Source: Dyadobacter sandarakinus (lineage in GTDB: Bacteria > Bacteroidota > Bacteroidia > Cytophagales > Spirosomataceae). From it: DNA of 64,000 nt. The position numbers were made by a program, and so were the translations under genes. Shown here piece by piece: positions 26,731 through 35,409 of this stretch (position 1 is its first letter; each line of letters opens with the position of its first letter). Below the pieces are notes generated by a model that did no database searches, was not told where the DNA came from, and was given only the letters and a program-made list of their open reading frames with translations. The stretch lies in NCBI RefSeq assembly GCF_016894445.1, contig NZ_CP056775.1, forward strand, positions 5,575,001 to 5,639,000. Reading direction: 5' to 3'.

Positions 26731-27609
26731 TTATTTTTTGCCAAGTGCAACCAGCATGGTCTCTCCGATGAGTGCCGGCGACTCTGCCACATAAATACCT
26801 GATTCTTTCATGATTCTGATTTTGGCTTCTGCTGTATCATCAGCGCCGCCGATGATTGCGCCCGCATGGCCCATACGACGTCCTTTTGGTGCAGTCTGAC
26901 CGGCAATAAAGCCGACGACAGGTTTCTTGTTTCCGGTCGATTTAACATATTCCGCAGCCTCAGCTTCCATGCTTCCGCCGATTTCCCCGATCATTACGAT
27001 AGCTTCAGTTTCAGGATCTTCCATCAGAAGTTCAACCGCCTGTTTGGTTGTGGTGCCGATGATAGGGTCACCGCCGATACCGATTGCAGTAGTTTGTCCC
27101 AATCCGGCGCGTGTCAGCTGATCTACAGCTTCGTAGGTAAGCGTACCCGATTTTGAAACCAGGCCGATCGTACCTTTCTTGAATATGAATCCCGGCATGA
27201 TCCCCACCTTACATTCTTCCGCGGTGATAACACCCGGACAGTTGGGGCCGATCAGGCGGCAGTTTTTAGATTTGATATATTCTTTTGCCTGCATCATATC
27301 TTTGGTAGGAATACCTTCCGTGATACAAACAATCACACCGATACCAGCGTCAGCAGATTCCATAATAGCATCAGCAGCAAATGCCGGCGGAACAAAAATG
27401 ATCGAAACATCAGCGCCGGTTGCTCTTACAGCCTGGTCAACAGTGTTGAAAACGGGCCTTTCAAGATGAGACAGACCGCCTTTTCCAGGAGTTACACCAC
27501 CTACCACTTTAGTAGCGTATTCAATCATCTGCTGGGCATGGAACGACCCTTCCGATCCGGTAAATCCCTGAACTATAATTTTGGAATCCTTATTTACTAA
27601 AACGCTCAT
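26731..27609 (-). CDS. sucD: Succinate-CoA ligase (ADP-forming), alpha subunit
   Basis: 292 residues. It makes succinate and ATP from succinyl-CoA in the TCA cycle together with the beta subunit (SucC). CoA-binding motif [13 protein letters not shown] is near the N-terminus, and the phosphorylated His248 is in [13 protein letters not shown]. SucC is not in the window, as often happens in Bacteroidota. Followed by a terminator and divergent from a membrane-protein gene. Confidence 0.96.
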   Translation of the reverse strand: MSVLVNKDSKIIVQGFTGSEGSFHAQQMIEYATKVVGGVTPGKGGLSHLERPVFNTVDQAVRATGADVSIIFVPPAFAADAIMESADAGIGVIVCITEGIPTKDMMQAKEYIKSKNCRLIGPNCPGVITAEECKVGIMPGFIFKKGTIGLVSKSGTLTYEAVDQLTRAGLGQTTAIGIGGDPIIGTTTKQAVELLMEDPETEAIVMIGEIGGSMEAEAAEYVKSTGNKKPVVGFIAGQTAPKGRRMGHAGAIIGGADDTAEAKIRIMKESGIYVAESPALIGETMLVALGKK

Positions 27610-27713
27610 GTTGGTAAATCAGTTTTTTCGGTAAAAGTAGAACGAAAAGCACGAAGTAGCAAAATGTAGCCGGAATTTGTAAATTGCTTTTTCTGACATT
27701 CCTACGCCTTTTT

Positions 27714-28316
27714 ATGCACCTGCTGACCAATCCGCATATATTTTCGAACATCGTTTTAAGCTTCACCAGTTTGTTCATTTTTTTCCGGCACTTCAAGGGT
27801 CAGCCAAAGATCGCAAAGTGGCTCTGGGGCGTGTTTTTGTTCAACATCGCACTGGTTGCGCTGGCAGATCTGCTGGTATACGCCGGGCTGCAGAGCCTGG
27901 AAAGCGCCAGTGAAATCCTGATGGCAGGCGAGATGACACTGGGCTCGCTGTGCCTGGTCTCTGCCTCGTGGTGCCTGATCATGCGGTACAAAGGCGGCGA
28001 TTTCCTGTTTGTTTCCACGGTATGTGTCGGCTTGCTGCTCTTTTACTGCATTATATGGTTCCGGGTAGAGTATGTCGGACTCATCATCAAGTCTCTCTGT
28101 ATTCTCATCGCGCTGCTGATCTCCTGCGTAGGCCTGGCAAGCCGTCAGAAAAGCGCATTATGGGTTGTTTTTTCGATGATGCTGCTGGCACTGTCCACCA
28201 AATCGGGCAAGCTGCCGATCCCTATGGACCCTGTGGATATCAACCATTATATGATGGTACTTTCGGTCATCTGTGTGGGCAGGGCAGTCCGTGATCAGTA
28301 CAAAATCCTCTTCTAG
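27714..28316 (+). CDS. Unknown six- or seven-span membrane protein
   Basis: 200 residues made almost wholly of hydrophobic helices (starting near 8-25, 37-60, 68-90, 95-118, 122-140, 150-166 and 180-195), with few charged residues in the loops. The pattern resembles YhhN-like or 7TM lysoplasmalogenase-like membrane proteins only loosely, so I give no name. Transcribed away from sucD across a 104-bp gap. The ATG at 27714 is used; an earlier TTG at 27684 is in frame. Confidence 0.75.
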   Translation: MHLLTNPHIFSNIVLSFTSLFIFFRHFKGQPKIAKWLWGVFLFNIALVALADLLVYAGLQSLESASEILMAGEMTLGSLCLVSASWCLIMRYKGGDFLFVSTVCVGLLLFYCIIWFRVEYVGLIIKSLCILIALLISCVGLASRQKSALWVVFSMMLLALSTKSGKLPIPMDPVDINHYMMVLSVICVGRAVRDQYKILF

Positions 28317-28418
28317 GTATTAGTTTTCAAACAATTGTTAATGGATTATATTTTTATAAACCCGTGTAGTAACTTGCAGGGGTTAATTTAAAATCAAAAG
28401 TTTACTAATACTCTTAAT

Positions 28419-28907
28419 ATGAAAAGAACCAAGTTTCTTCTCGCCTCGGTGATTGCTTTCGGAGCGCTTACAATGAATGCTGTTGATGCAAAAATCTCCC
28501 CTGCAACCGGAGTTGTGAACGATGTAAAGCAAACTAAAACCATCGTTATCAAAGGTACGGATGCGATGCAGTTTGACCTGAAAGAGATCAAGGTAAAAGC
28601 CGGACAAAAAGTAAAGCTTACCCTGACGCATGCAGGTAAACTCGCAAAAGCGGCTATGGGCCATAACTGGGTGTTACTGAAACCGGGTGTTGACATTGCT
28701 GCATTTGGTTCCAAGGCAGCAGCTGCCCGTGAAAGCGAATACATCCCTAAATCAGAAGAAGGAAACATTATCGCACATACCAAGCTGGTAGGCGGTGGTG
28801 AAAGTGATACCGTTGAGTTTACAGCTCCTGCAAAAGGAACTTACACTTACATCTGCAGCTTCCCGGGCCACTACGCTCTGATGAAAGGCAGCTTTATCGT
28901 TGAATAA
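28419..28907 (+). CDS. Azurin (type 1 copper protein)
   Basis: 162 residues with a signal peptide (cut after VDA), so periplasmic. It shuttles electrons through one blue copper. All four ligands are in place: His82 (MGHNW), Cys146, His151 and Met155 (CSFPGHYALM), with the same spacing C-x4-H-x3-M as in azurin. It is probably a carrier between respiratory complexes. A terminator follows directly. Confidence 0.95.
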   Translation: MKRTKFLLASVIAFGALTMNAVDAKISPATGVVNDVKQTKTIVIKGTDAMQFDLKEIKVKAGQKVKLTLTHAGKLAKAAMGHNWVLLKPGVDIAAFGSKAAAARESEYIPKSEEGNIIAHTKLVGGGESDTVEFTAPAKGTYTYICSFPGHYALMKGSFIVE

Positions 28908-28927
28908 TCAAGACGCTTGCGAATACT

Positions 28928-28953
28928 GAAAACCGGCTTTATGCCGGTTTTTT
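28928..28953. terminator. Terminator after azurin gene
   Basis: AAAACCGGC (28928-28936) and GCCGGTTTT (28942-28950), loop TTTAT, followed by further T (T7 in all). The rest of the 221-bp gap to the next gene shows nothing I recognise. Confidence 0.85.
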
Positions 28954-29128
28954 TGTTTATGCCAATCCTGAGCCGCGCATAATCCGCAGCCTGCCTTGCC
29001 TGTCGGCTGCCTTAACTTGCATTTTGCCTGAAATTCCCGCCCCGATGCGTATTGAAACCAAGTAGGAATTTGAATACTTTTATGAAATAATTCAACGATC
29101 ATTTGATTTGAGGAAAAGGTTTACTTTC

Positions 29129-30472
29129 ATGAAGGTTTTATTGTCAGGCATTTTGGGCCTTGTTCTTCTCTCTTCCCCATCAGTCACCTTTGCCCAGCGT
29201 TCAGCAGCTGAATATTTTGAAGAAGGTAATACCAAAGCAGGTACCGGCGACTTTACCGGTGCATTGCAGGCATATACCACCGTCATTTCCATGAATCCGG
29301 AGCATGCCCCCAGCTATTTCAACCGGGGACTTGCCAAAGCCAACCTCAAAGATTACCGCGGGGCGGTGCTGGATTACGACAAAGCCATTGAGCTGAATGC
29401 GCGTGAACCGCTCTACTATCAAAGCCGGGGCGTGAGCAAGAGCATGCAGGACGATTTCAGGGCTGCCATTGAAGATTATACCAAAGCCATCGAGCTCAAT
29501 CCCGAAGATCCCAAAGCTTACTACAACCGGGGCGTAAGTTATGCCAAACTGAAAAGTCACCGGAGTGCCCTCACCGATCTGGATAAAGCATTATCCATTA
29601 ATCCCGACGAGCTGGCAGCATTGTATGCACGCGGCAACTGCAAGCAGGATTTACAGGAGTACGCCGGCAGCCTTGCGGATTTTACAAGAGTAATCGAACT
29701 TAGTCCCAAGCGTACAGGTGCGTATGCAGGGCGCGGCATGGCCAAGCTAGAACTGGGCGACTACCAGGGGGCTGCTGCCGATTTTACCAAAGCCATCGAA
29801 CTGAGCCCTAATGATGCCGAGTTTTATGCAAGCCGGGGTTTCGCTAAAAGCAAAGTCGGGGACTTTACAGGAGCAGTGATTGATTTTGATAAAACCATTC
29901 AGCTAAATCCGGAGCATTTTCAGGCATATTATGGAAGAGGGTTCGCTAAAAACAAGCTTAATGACCAGCGTGGTGCGATTGAAGACCTTAACCGGTCCAT
30001 CGAATTGAAAAACAGCTACGTAGGCGATCCTAAAAAGATTACCTACAGCGGAAAGCTCAACAAGGAAACCTTGGACGGTTTACGTGATCAGGTCAAGGAA
30101 AACATACGGATGGACAATTTGACCGGTGAACGTGCCGAGGCCTACTACATACGGGGTATCAGCAAGTCCAAGGTAGGAGAGGTAAAAGCGGCCATTCAGG
30201 ACCTGACCACTGCCGTAGAGCTTAATCCGACCTATTCCAATGCATACTTTTCACGCGCAATGATCCGCTCCGCCAGCGGCGACCAGATGGGTGCTGTACT
30301 TGATTTTACAAGTGCCATCAAACTCCGCTCCGACTATCCGGAGGCGTACTACCTGCGGGGAATCCTGAAAAACAGCCTGGGAGAAGTCAATGACGGCTGC
30401 CTCGACCTGAGTAAAGCCGGAGAACTGGGCTATCAGCAGGCTTATAAGGTGATTTCGAGTTATTGTAATTAG
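29129..30472 (+). CDS. Exported tetratricopeptide-repeat (TPR) protein
   Basis: 447 residues. A signal peptide (cut near TFA-Q) precedes about eleven TPR units of 34 residues from residue 22 to the end, each with the A-x-YNRG / DYTKAIELNP pattern. One break near 285-320 (SIELKNSYVGDPKKITYSGKL, in parts) departs from the repeat. TPR arrays are protein-binding scaffolds; the partner is unknown. The ATG at 29129 begins the signal peptide. Confidence 0.88.
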   Translation: MKVLLSGILGLVLLSSPSVTFAQRSAAEYFEEGNTKAGTGDFTGALQAYTTVISMNPEHAPSYFNRGLAKANLKDYRGAVLDYDKAIELNAREPLYYQSRGVSKSMQDDFRAAIEDYTKAIELNPEDPKAYYNRGVSYAKLKSHRSALTDLDKALSINPDELAALYARGNCKQDLQEYAGSLADFTRVIELSPKRTGAYAGRGMAKLELGDYQGAAADFTKAIELSPNDAEFYASRGFAKSKVGDFTGAVIDFDKTIQLNPEHFQAYYGRGFAKNKLNDQRGAIEDLNRSIELKNSYVGDPKKITYSGKLNKETLDGLRDQVKENIRMDNLTGERAEAYYIRGISKSKVGEVKAAIQDLTTAVELNPTYSNAYFSRAMIRSASGDQMGAVLDFTSAIKLRSDYPEAYYLRGILKNSLGEVNDGCLDLSKAGELGYQQAYKVISSYCN

Positions 30473-30561
30473 GAAGAAAGGAGGAAGGAAAGAAAGGAGA
30501 AAAGGGAGGAAGGAGGAGAGTAAACTTTAATTTAGCTCCGTCCTCCATCCTCCTTCCTCCC
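30473..30561. repeat. Polypurine tract with inverted polypyrimidine arm
   Basis: About 60 bases of almost pure A/G follow the TPR stop. GGGAGGAAGGAGGA (30504-30517) is perfectly complementary to TCCTCCTTCCTCCC (30548-30561), giving a 14-bp stem with a 30-nt loop. It may act as a terminator or form unusual structures such as triplex. Confidence 0.6.
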
Positions 30562-30567
30562 AATTTT

Positions 30568-30591
30568 GTCACCCTGAGCGCAGTCGAAGGG
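30568..30591 (+). repeat. Dispersed REP-like element, single copy
   Basis: A 24-bp sequence beginning GTCACCCTGAGCG and ending GTCGAAGGG. It is identical to both arms of the inverted pair at 45785-45928. It lies between the TPR and SOD gene ends, a typical intergenic site for REP-like elements. Confidence 0.75.
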
Positions 30592-30597
30592 CTCCTT

Positions 30598-31311
30598 CTA
30601 AGCCTTCTTCAGGTTTTCTGCTACCTTATCCCAGTTCACAACTTCCCAGAATGCTTTGATGTAGTCAGGACGTTTGTTTTGGTATTTGAGGTAATAGGCA
30701 TGTTCCCAGACATCAAGGCCCAGGATGGGCGTACCTTTAAAATCGGAAACATCCATCAGCGGGTTGTCCTGATTGGGTGTGGATCCGATTGCCAGTTTGC
30801 CGTTTTGAGCCACCAGCCATGCCCAGCCGGAGCCAAAGCGTGTGGTTGCAGCTTTGCCGAACTCTTCTTTGAACTTGTCCATTGATCCGAACTGACCATT
30901 GATTGCATCGGCTACTGCGCCGGTAGGAGCTGCGGTCTTCTTGGGACCAAGTACCTCCCAGAAAAACGTATGGTTCCAGTGACCGCCTCCGTTGTTGCGT
31001 ATAGCCACAGGCGCTTTGCCGATGTTCTTGATAATTTCTTCCAGTGTTTTCTTTTCCAGATCAGTCCCTTTTACCGCATCGTTCAGGTTTTTGACGTAAG
31101 TAGCATGATGCTTGGTATAGTGGATTTCCATGGTCATCTTATCAATGCTGGGTTCAAGTGCAGCAAAGTCGTAAGGCAGCGGAGCCTGTTTGAATGGTGC
31201 CATTTCAGCCGCAGCTTCGGTTATTGATGAAGAAGCAAATGAATAGTTTGTCAGGCTGCTGGCAGCGAAAGTTCCGCCTGCCAAAGTCCGCAAGAAATCT
31301 GTTCTGTTCAT
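30598..31311 (-). CDS. Exported Fe/Mn-family superoxide dismutase, Mn-type
   Basis: 237 residues. The N-terminal 35 or so residues are absent from cytoplasmic enzymes and look like a signal ([20 protein letters not shown]). Metal ligands: His in [12 protein letters not shown], His in [10 protein letters not shown], and Asp/His in DVWEHAYY. A Gly before the second His and Gln in STPNQDNPL point to manganese rather than iron. It dismutates superoxide, probably in the periplasm. It lies 28 bp after recR on the same strand. Confidence 0.9.
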   Translation of the reverse strand: MNRTDFLRTLAGGTFAASSLTNYSFASSSITEAAAEMAPFKQAPLPYDFAALEPSIDKMTMEIHYTKHHATYVKNLNDAVKGTDLEKKTLEEIIKNIGKAPVAIRNNGGGHWNHTFFWEVLGPKKTAAPTGAVADAINGQFGSMDKFKEEFGKAATTRFGSGWAWLVAQNGKLAIGSTPNQDNPLMDVSDFKGTPILGLDVWEHAYYLKYQNKRPDYIKAFWEVVNWDKVAENLKKA

Positions 31312-31339
31312 AACTCAGGAATAGAAAAATGGTTAGTGA

Positions 31340-31951
31340 TCAATCGTAAGCCACCCGGCTTACAATGCTTCTGCCGAGGGTGATTTCATCCGCATATTCG
31401 AGGTCGCCCCCGATGGGGATGCCCCGGGCAATGGTACTGATTTTAACTCCTGTCGCTTTTAGTTTCTTTTGAAGATAAAATGCAGTGGTGTCTCCTTCCA
31501 TGGTAGGACTAAGCGCAAGTATAATTTCCTTCACAGGATCTTCACCGCTTTGCTCCACCCTGGTCAGCAGGGAATCGATCTGAAGATCGGCAGGTCCTAC
31601 ACCTTCCAGGGGCGAAATAATCCCGCCCAGTACATGGTACAGTCCCCGGTATTGATTGGTTGATTCAATGGCAAGTACATCCCGGGTATCCACCACAACG
31701 CATATAATGCTGGTATCCCGTTTGGAATTGCTGCAGATGTTGCACAGTTCGTTATCGGCAATATTATGGCATTTTCTGCAGTAGGTGGTCTGGGTACGCA
31801 TTTTCAGGAGTGCTTCGGAGAGCATCAGGGTTTGCTCCTCGTCTCTTTTCAGCAAATGCAATGCCAGCCGCAATGCGGTTTTCTTACCGATACCCGGCAA
31901 CCGGGAAATCTCGGTGACGGCATCCTCAATAAGGCGTGAAGGATAATTCAT
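31340..31951 (-). CDS. recR: Recombination mediator protein RecR
   Basis: 203 residues. With RecO (and RecF) it loads RecA on SSB-coated DNA. Helix-hairpin-helix at the N-terminus (RLPGIGKKTALRLALHLL), four-Cys zinc finger CRKCHNIADNELCNIC, then the TOPRIM domain (ICVVVDTRDVLAIE) and the conserved C-terminal GIPIGGDLEYADEITL. It starts 3 bp after the clpS stop. Confidence 0.97.
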   Translation of the reverse strand: MNYPSRLIEDAVTEISRLPGIGKKTALRLALHLLKRDEEQTLMLSEALLKMRTQTTYCRKCHNIADNELCNICSNSKRDTSIICVVVDTRDVLAIESTNQYRGLYHVLGGIISPLEGVGPADLQIDSLLTRVEQSGEDPVKEIILALSPTMEGDTTAFYLQKKLKATGVKISTIARGIPIGGDLEYADEITLGRSIVSRVAYD

Positions 31952-31954
31952 GGA

Positions 31955-32230
31955 TTAATGGATTTCTGCGGAAATGCCTCTTCTGCAGATCTCGTTGCGC
32001 ATTCCTGCCAGTTCCTCAAAAGATCCTTCCTTAACGGAGCATTTGCCTTTGTAGTGAATGATTAATGTGCATTGTTCAGCCTGCTCACTGGAATGTCCGC
32101 AAACCTCCATCAGTGTATCAATAACCCAGTCAAATGTATTGACATCATCGTTGTACACAATAAGCCGCCTGACATCGACCTCAATCGTTTCCTCCAGTAC
32201 CTCCTCTTCCGTTTCCGTAAGCGCTTGCAT
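31955..32230 (-). CDS. clpS: ATP-dependent Clp protease adaptor ClpS
   Basis: 91 residues. ClpS hands N-end-rule substrates to ClpA/ClpC-type unfoldases. The substrate pocket motif VYNDDVNTFDWVI and the CGHSSEQAEQCTLIIHYKG segment (in parts) are typical. The ATG at 32230 replaces a TTG nine bases upstream. First gene of a tight unit clpS-recR, possibly continuing into the SOD gene. Confidence 0.95.
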   Translation of the reverse strand: MQALTETEEEVLEETIEVDVRRLIVYNDDVNTFDWVIDTLMEVCGHSSEQAEQCTLIIHYKGKCSVKEGSFEELAGMRNEICRRGISAEIH

Positions 32231-32255
32231 AACAGCCAAATTTCTCTTTGATTAG

Positions 32256-32263
32256 CAAATCTA
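32256..32263 (-). promoter_or_regulatory. -7 box for clpS-recR
   Basis: Minus-strand TAGATTTG fits TAnnTTTG; transcription would begin about 20 bases before the clpS ATG. No TTG at -33 found. Confidence 0.35.
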
Positions 32264-32334
32264 ATTAAAAACGCACATTTTAGTGCTCAGGAGGCATCTA
32301 ATCTCTCCCTGGTATCGTTCAAACCCACTTTTTG

Positions 32335-33804
32335 ATGAATCCATACGTTTCGTTACTGATCCTGGTTGTTTACTTTGGAACACTGATTACCATATCCATT
32401 TACACATCACGGGGAGCCGACACGAACACGTTTTTTACGGCCAACAGGCAGTCTCCCTGGTACCTCGTTGCTTTCGGCATGATCGGTACTTCCCTATCGG
32501 GAGTCACGTTTGTGTCAGTACCGGGTGCAGTGGCCAATATCCAGTTTTCCTACTTTCAGGTAGTGATCGGGTATATATTGGGTTACCTCGTGATAGGTAC
32601 AATTTTGATGCCACTTTACTACCGGCTCAATCTTATCTCCATTTACTCGTACCTCGAACAGCGTTTTGGCTTTTGGTCTTACAAAACCGGTTCCGGCTTT
32701 TTCCTGCTTTCGCGTACCGTGGGCTCGGCCGTCAGGCTGTATGTGGCGGCACAGGTATTACAGCTTGCATTGTTCAAGCCGCTGGGTGTTCCATTTGAGG
32801 TGGCCGTGGCCATTACAATTTTCCTGATCTGGATCTATACCTTCAAAGGAGGCGTCAAAACCATTATTGTTACCGATACCCTTCAAACCTTTTTCCTGAT
32901 TACGGCAGTCATCCTGACAATAATCCTGGTTTCAAAGGAACTGCGCCTGGATGGTATAGGCGAAATATGGAGTACCGTAAAAGGAAGCGGATATGCTCAG
33001 GTTTTCTTTTGGGATACCAATGATCCCAAAAACTTCTTCAAGCAATTTTTTGCGGGTGTTTTCATTGCCATTGTTATGACCGGCCTCGATCAGGATCTAA
33101 TGCAGAAAAACCTGACCTGCAAGAATATAGGTGAAGCACAGAAGAACATGTTCTGGTTTACGATCGTGCTGGTGATCGTTAATTTTCTGTTTCTTTCGCT
33201 GGGCGCGCTGCTGTATGTATATGCCCAGGCGGAAGGCATTCCGTTTACCGAGCGTACCGATGATTTTTATCCGATGCTGGCACTAAACCATCTGGGCCTG
33301 CTGGTGGGGGTTACATTCCTTCTCGGGATAACCGCGGCTACCTACGCCAGTTCCGACTCCGCGCTTACCGCGCTTACAACTGCGTTCTGCATTGATTTTA
33401 TGAACATTGAAAAGCAGCCCGAAGACAAACGTGCTACCATTAAGTTCTGGGTTCATGTGGGTTTTTCTGTGCTTTTTTACCTGGTGATCCTCGTTTTCAA
33501 TAAGCTCAATAACAAGGAAGTAATCACAGCCGTGTTCGACCTGGCCGGTTACACGTACGGTCCCCTGCTTGGGCTTTTTTCTTTCGGAGCTTTTCTGAAA
33601 AGGCCGGTGAACGATCGCTGGGTGCCGCTTGTCTGCATTATTGCGCCCATTCTTACGTACGTTATCAATGCTCACTCTGCCGAGTGGTTCAATGGTTACC
33701 GTTTTGGTTTCGAGCGTCTTATTATCAATGGTCTGATTACCTTCATCGGATTGTACCTCCTGAAAGCGCCGGATCATGCCTCCCGCTATGCCGCCCGGTC
33801 CTGA
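32335..33804 (+). CDS. Sodium:solute symporter (SSS family)
   Basis: 489 residues with about 13 spans. The family pattern is clear: LLILVVYFGTLITISIY, then the GAVANIQFSYFQVVIGYILG region, SRTVGSAVRLYVAAQVLQ, the TFKGGVKTIIVTDTLQTFF loop (in parts), and ITAATYASSDSALTALTT. These proteins import sugars, amino acids, sialic acid or vitamins with sodium. Substrate not readable. The first ATG (32335) follows an in-frame TTG by one codon. The 224 bp downstream hold no gene or hairpin that I can see. Confidence 0.92.
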   Translation: MNPYVSLLILVVYFGTLITISIYTSRGADTNTFFTANRQSPWYLVAFGMIGTSLSGVTFVSVPGAVANIQFSYFQVVIGYILGYLVIGTILMPLYYRLNLISIYSYLEQRFGFWSYKTGSGFFLLSRTVGSAVRLYVAAQVLQLALFKPLGVPFEVAVAITIFLIWIYTFKGGVKTIIVTDTLQTFFLITAVILTIILVSKELRLDGIGEIWSTVKGSGYAQVFFWDTNDPKNFFKQFFAGVFIAIVMTGLDQDLMQKNLTCKNIGEAQKNMFWFTIVLVIVNFLFLSLGALLYVYAQAEGIPFTERTDDFYPMLALNHLGLLVGVTFLLGITAATYASSDSALTALTTAFCIDFMNIEKQPEDKRATIKFWVHVGFSVLFYLVILVFNKLNNKEVITAVFDLAGYTYGPLLGLFSFGAFLKRPVNDRWVPLVCIIAPILTYVINAHSAEWFNGYRFGFERLIINGLITFIGLYLLKAPDHASRYAARS

Positions 33805-34028
33805 TCCGGCGTTCGGTTTCAGGCTTACTCTGTTCGGTTCCGAACAACTTCTCAGCTTATCCGGTTACATCTGAATCAGTCCTGTATTTTTCATGAACAG
33901 TTGATTATGAGCAGTTTATAGTGTCTATTTTTCTGATTTAGAATACAGACCAAAGCATTTGGCATATCCTTTTCTGGTTTAAGGTCATCTATGCAATTGT
34001 GTAGTGTCAACCAGAAAATATATTAGCC

Positions 34029-34421
34029 ATGAAAACTTCAATCATTTCAAACCTGCTCTGCGCTGCTGCGCTTTCCTTGTCGCTCAATGCATTAGCCGCT
34101 GACAAAAAGAAAAACAACGAGGCCGATGCGGTCACTTACAAGCTGGATGCAGCCATTTACAAAGTTGCCAACACCAGTAAAGTGAAATTGTCTGTCGATA
34201 AAAATCCGGATACCAAACTGAGAATTTTGCTGAAAGACCGCACTGGAAAAGTCTACTACTCGGAGATGTTCTCGCAAAAAGCCGACAAGTACCGCCGCGT
34301 TTTCGACCTGGAAGATATGAAAGACGGCAAGTACTACTTTGAGCTTTATAACAAACAGCAAAAGCTGGTAAAAGAAGTAAAAATTGAGAGCAACATGGAG
34401 CGTTTGATCTCCCTGCAATAA
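34029..34421 (+). CDS. Small secreted beta-rich protein
   Basis: 130 residues. A signal peptide (cut after ALA) is followed by about 105 residues of predicted beta strands, including KLRILLKDRTGKVYYSEMF and KDGKYYFELYNKQQKLVKEV, ending MERLISLQ. The layout resembles the Ig-like, C-terminal-domain-sized proteins common in the Bacteroidota periplasm. I do not recognise a family with certainty. Followed by a strong terminator. Confidence 0.78.
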   Translation: MKTSIISNLLCAAALSLSLNALAADKKKNNEADAVTYKLDAAIYKVANTSKVKLSVDKNPDTKLRILLKDRTGKVYYSEMFSQKADKYRRVFDLEDMKDGKYYFELYNKQQKLVKEVKIESNMERLISLQ

Positions 34422-34431
34422 GGATTGAACT

Positions 34432-34480
34432 GAAACAAAAAAAGGACTTCTCATTTCACGTGAGAAGTCCTTTTTGTTTC
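34432..34480. terminator. Bidirectional terminator before the alkyltransferase-like gene
   Basis: A perfect stem, core AAGGACTTCTCA (34442-34453) with TGAGAAGTCCTT (34461-34472), extended by flanking A7 and T5 runs. It lies between convergent genes and touches the last base pairs of the minus-strand gene. Confidence 0.9.
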
Positions 34481-34820
34481 AGCCAAGTTCTTTTTCGGGA
34501 TCCCAGAAACATGTTTCCCAGTCTTGAATCTGATCGTCCCTGACTACTATGCCTTCGCTTTCCAGCCGTTCCTGCATGATAGTAGGTGTTTCAAACAGAT
34601 TTTTTGCACTCAGAACACCCGCCTTGTTCACCACCCTATGCGCAGGGATATCGTGATAATTGTAGCTGCTGCTCATGGCCCAGCCTACCATGCGGGCACC
34701 TCTTTTAGAGCCAAGGTACGCGGCAATCGCACCATAAGATGTAGCGCGGCCCGCGGGTATCTGCCTGACCACGTCGTATACGTCATTGAAAAAGTTGTTT
34801 TCAGAAGCCGGCTTATGCAT
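34479..34820 (-). CDS. Alkyltransferase-like (ATL) DNA-binding protein
   Basis: 113 residues forming only the DNA-binding domain of O6-methylguanine methyltransferases: [20 protein letters not shown], then GWAMSSS. The active-site PCHR is PAHR here (IPAHRVVN), so the acceptor Cys is missing. ATL proteins bind O6-alkylguanine and flag it for nucleotide excision repair. The ATG at 34820 overlaps the stop of the DUF3109 gene by 8 bases, suggesting coupled translation; an ATG at 34853 is the alternative. Confidence 0.9.
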   Translation of the reverse strand: MHKPASENNFFNDVYDVVRQIPAGRATSYGAIAAYLGSKRGARMVGWAMSSSYNYHDIPAHRVVNKAGVLSAKNLFETPTIMQERLESEGIVVRDDQIQDWETCFWDPEKELG

Positions 34821-35397
34821 TGATCCTGGCTTGCTGGCGTTCGTCGATTTCATGCGTCAGCTGCTCATACCAATGTTCGCCATACGCCCGGATCAGCGGT
34901 GCCTTCAGGAATTTATAAACAGGCACGCCAAGTTCACTGCCGAGCGAGCAGGCCGGGCTGCATATTTCCCACCGGTCGTAATTCAATGCATGAAATTCTT
35001 CGTATTTGGTAACCCGGATCGGGTACAGATGGCAGGAAATCGGTTTTTTGTAGCTGATCTTGCCGTCATTATACGCTTCCTCAATCGCACATTTCAGAAT
35101 GCCGCGCTCATCGTAAATCGCGTAAACGCATTCTTTTCCGTCAATGATCGGCGTCACATAATCACCGTCCAGGTCTTTCGTGTAGGTACCTTCTCTGGCT
35201 ATTACCTGTTTTCCGGCTTCTGTAAGGTAAGGGGCTACCTGCGGGTAAATTTCGTCCAGTATGGCCAGTTCCGACTCATCGAGCGGCGCACCTGAATCTC
35301 CTTCCACACAGCAGGCACCTTTGCATTTTTCAAGATTGCAAACAAAGAGCTGGTCTTCAATATCGTCACTAATGCAGGTATTCTCAATCAGTATCAT
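34813..35397 (-). CDS. DUF3109 family cysteine-rich protein
   Basis: 194 residues. Conserved cysteines occur as [11 protein letters not shown] near the N-terminus, then [21 protein letters not shown] and [10 protein letters not shown], and ICSPAC near the C-terminus. This resembles the YkgJ zinc- or iron-cluster proteins. Function unknown. It lies 12 bp after the lytic transglycosylase gene and overlaps the ATL gene by 8 bp, so all three may be one transcript. Confidence 0.88.
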   Translation of the reverse strand: MILIENTCISDDIEDQLFVCNLEKCKGACCVEGDSGAPLDESELAILDEIYPQVAPYLTEAGKQVIAREGTYTKDLDGDYVTPIIDGKECVYAIYDERGILKCAIEEAYNDGKISYKKPISCHLYPIRVTKYEEFHALNYDRWEICSPACSLGSELGVPVYKFLKAPLIRAYGEHWYEQLTHEIDERQQARINA

Positions 35398-35409
35398 GGG
35401 TCTGACAGA

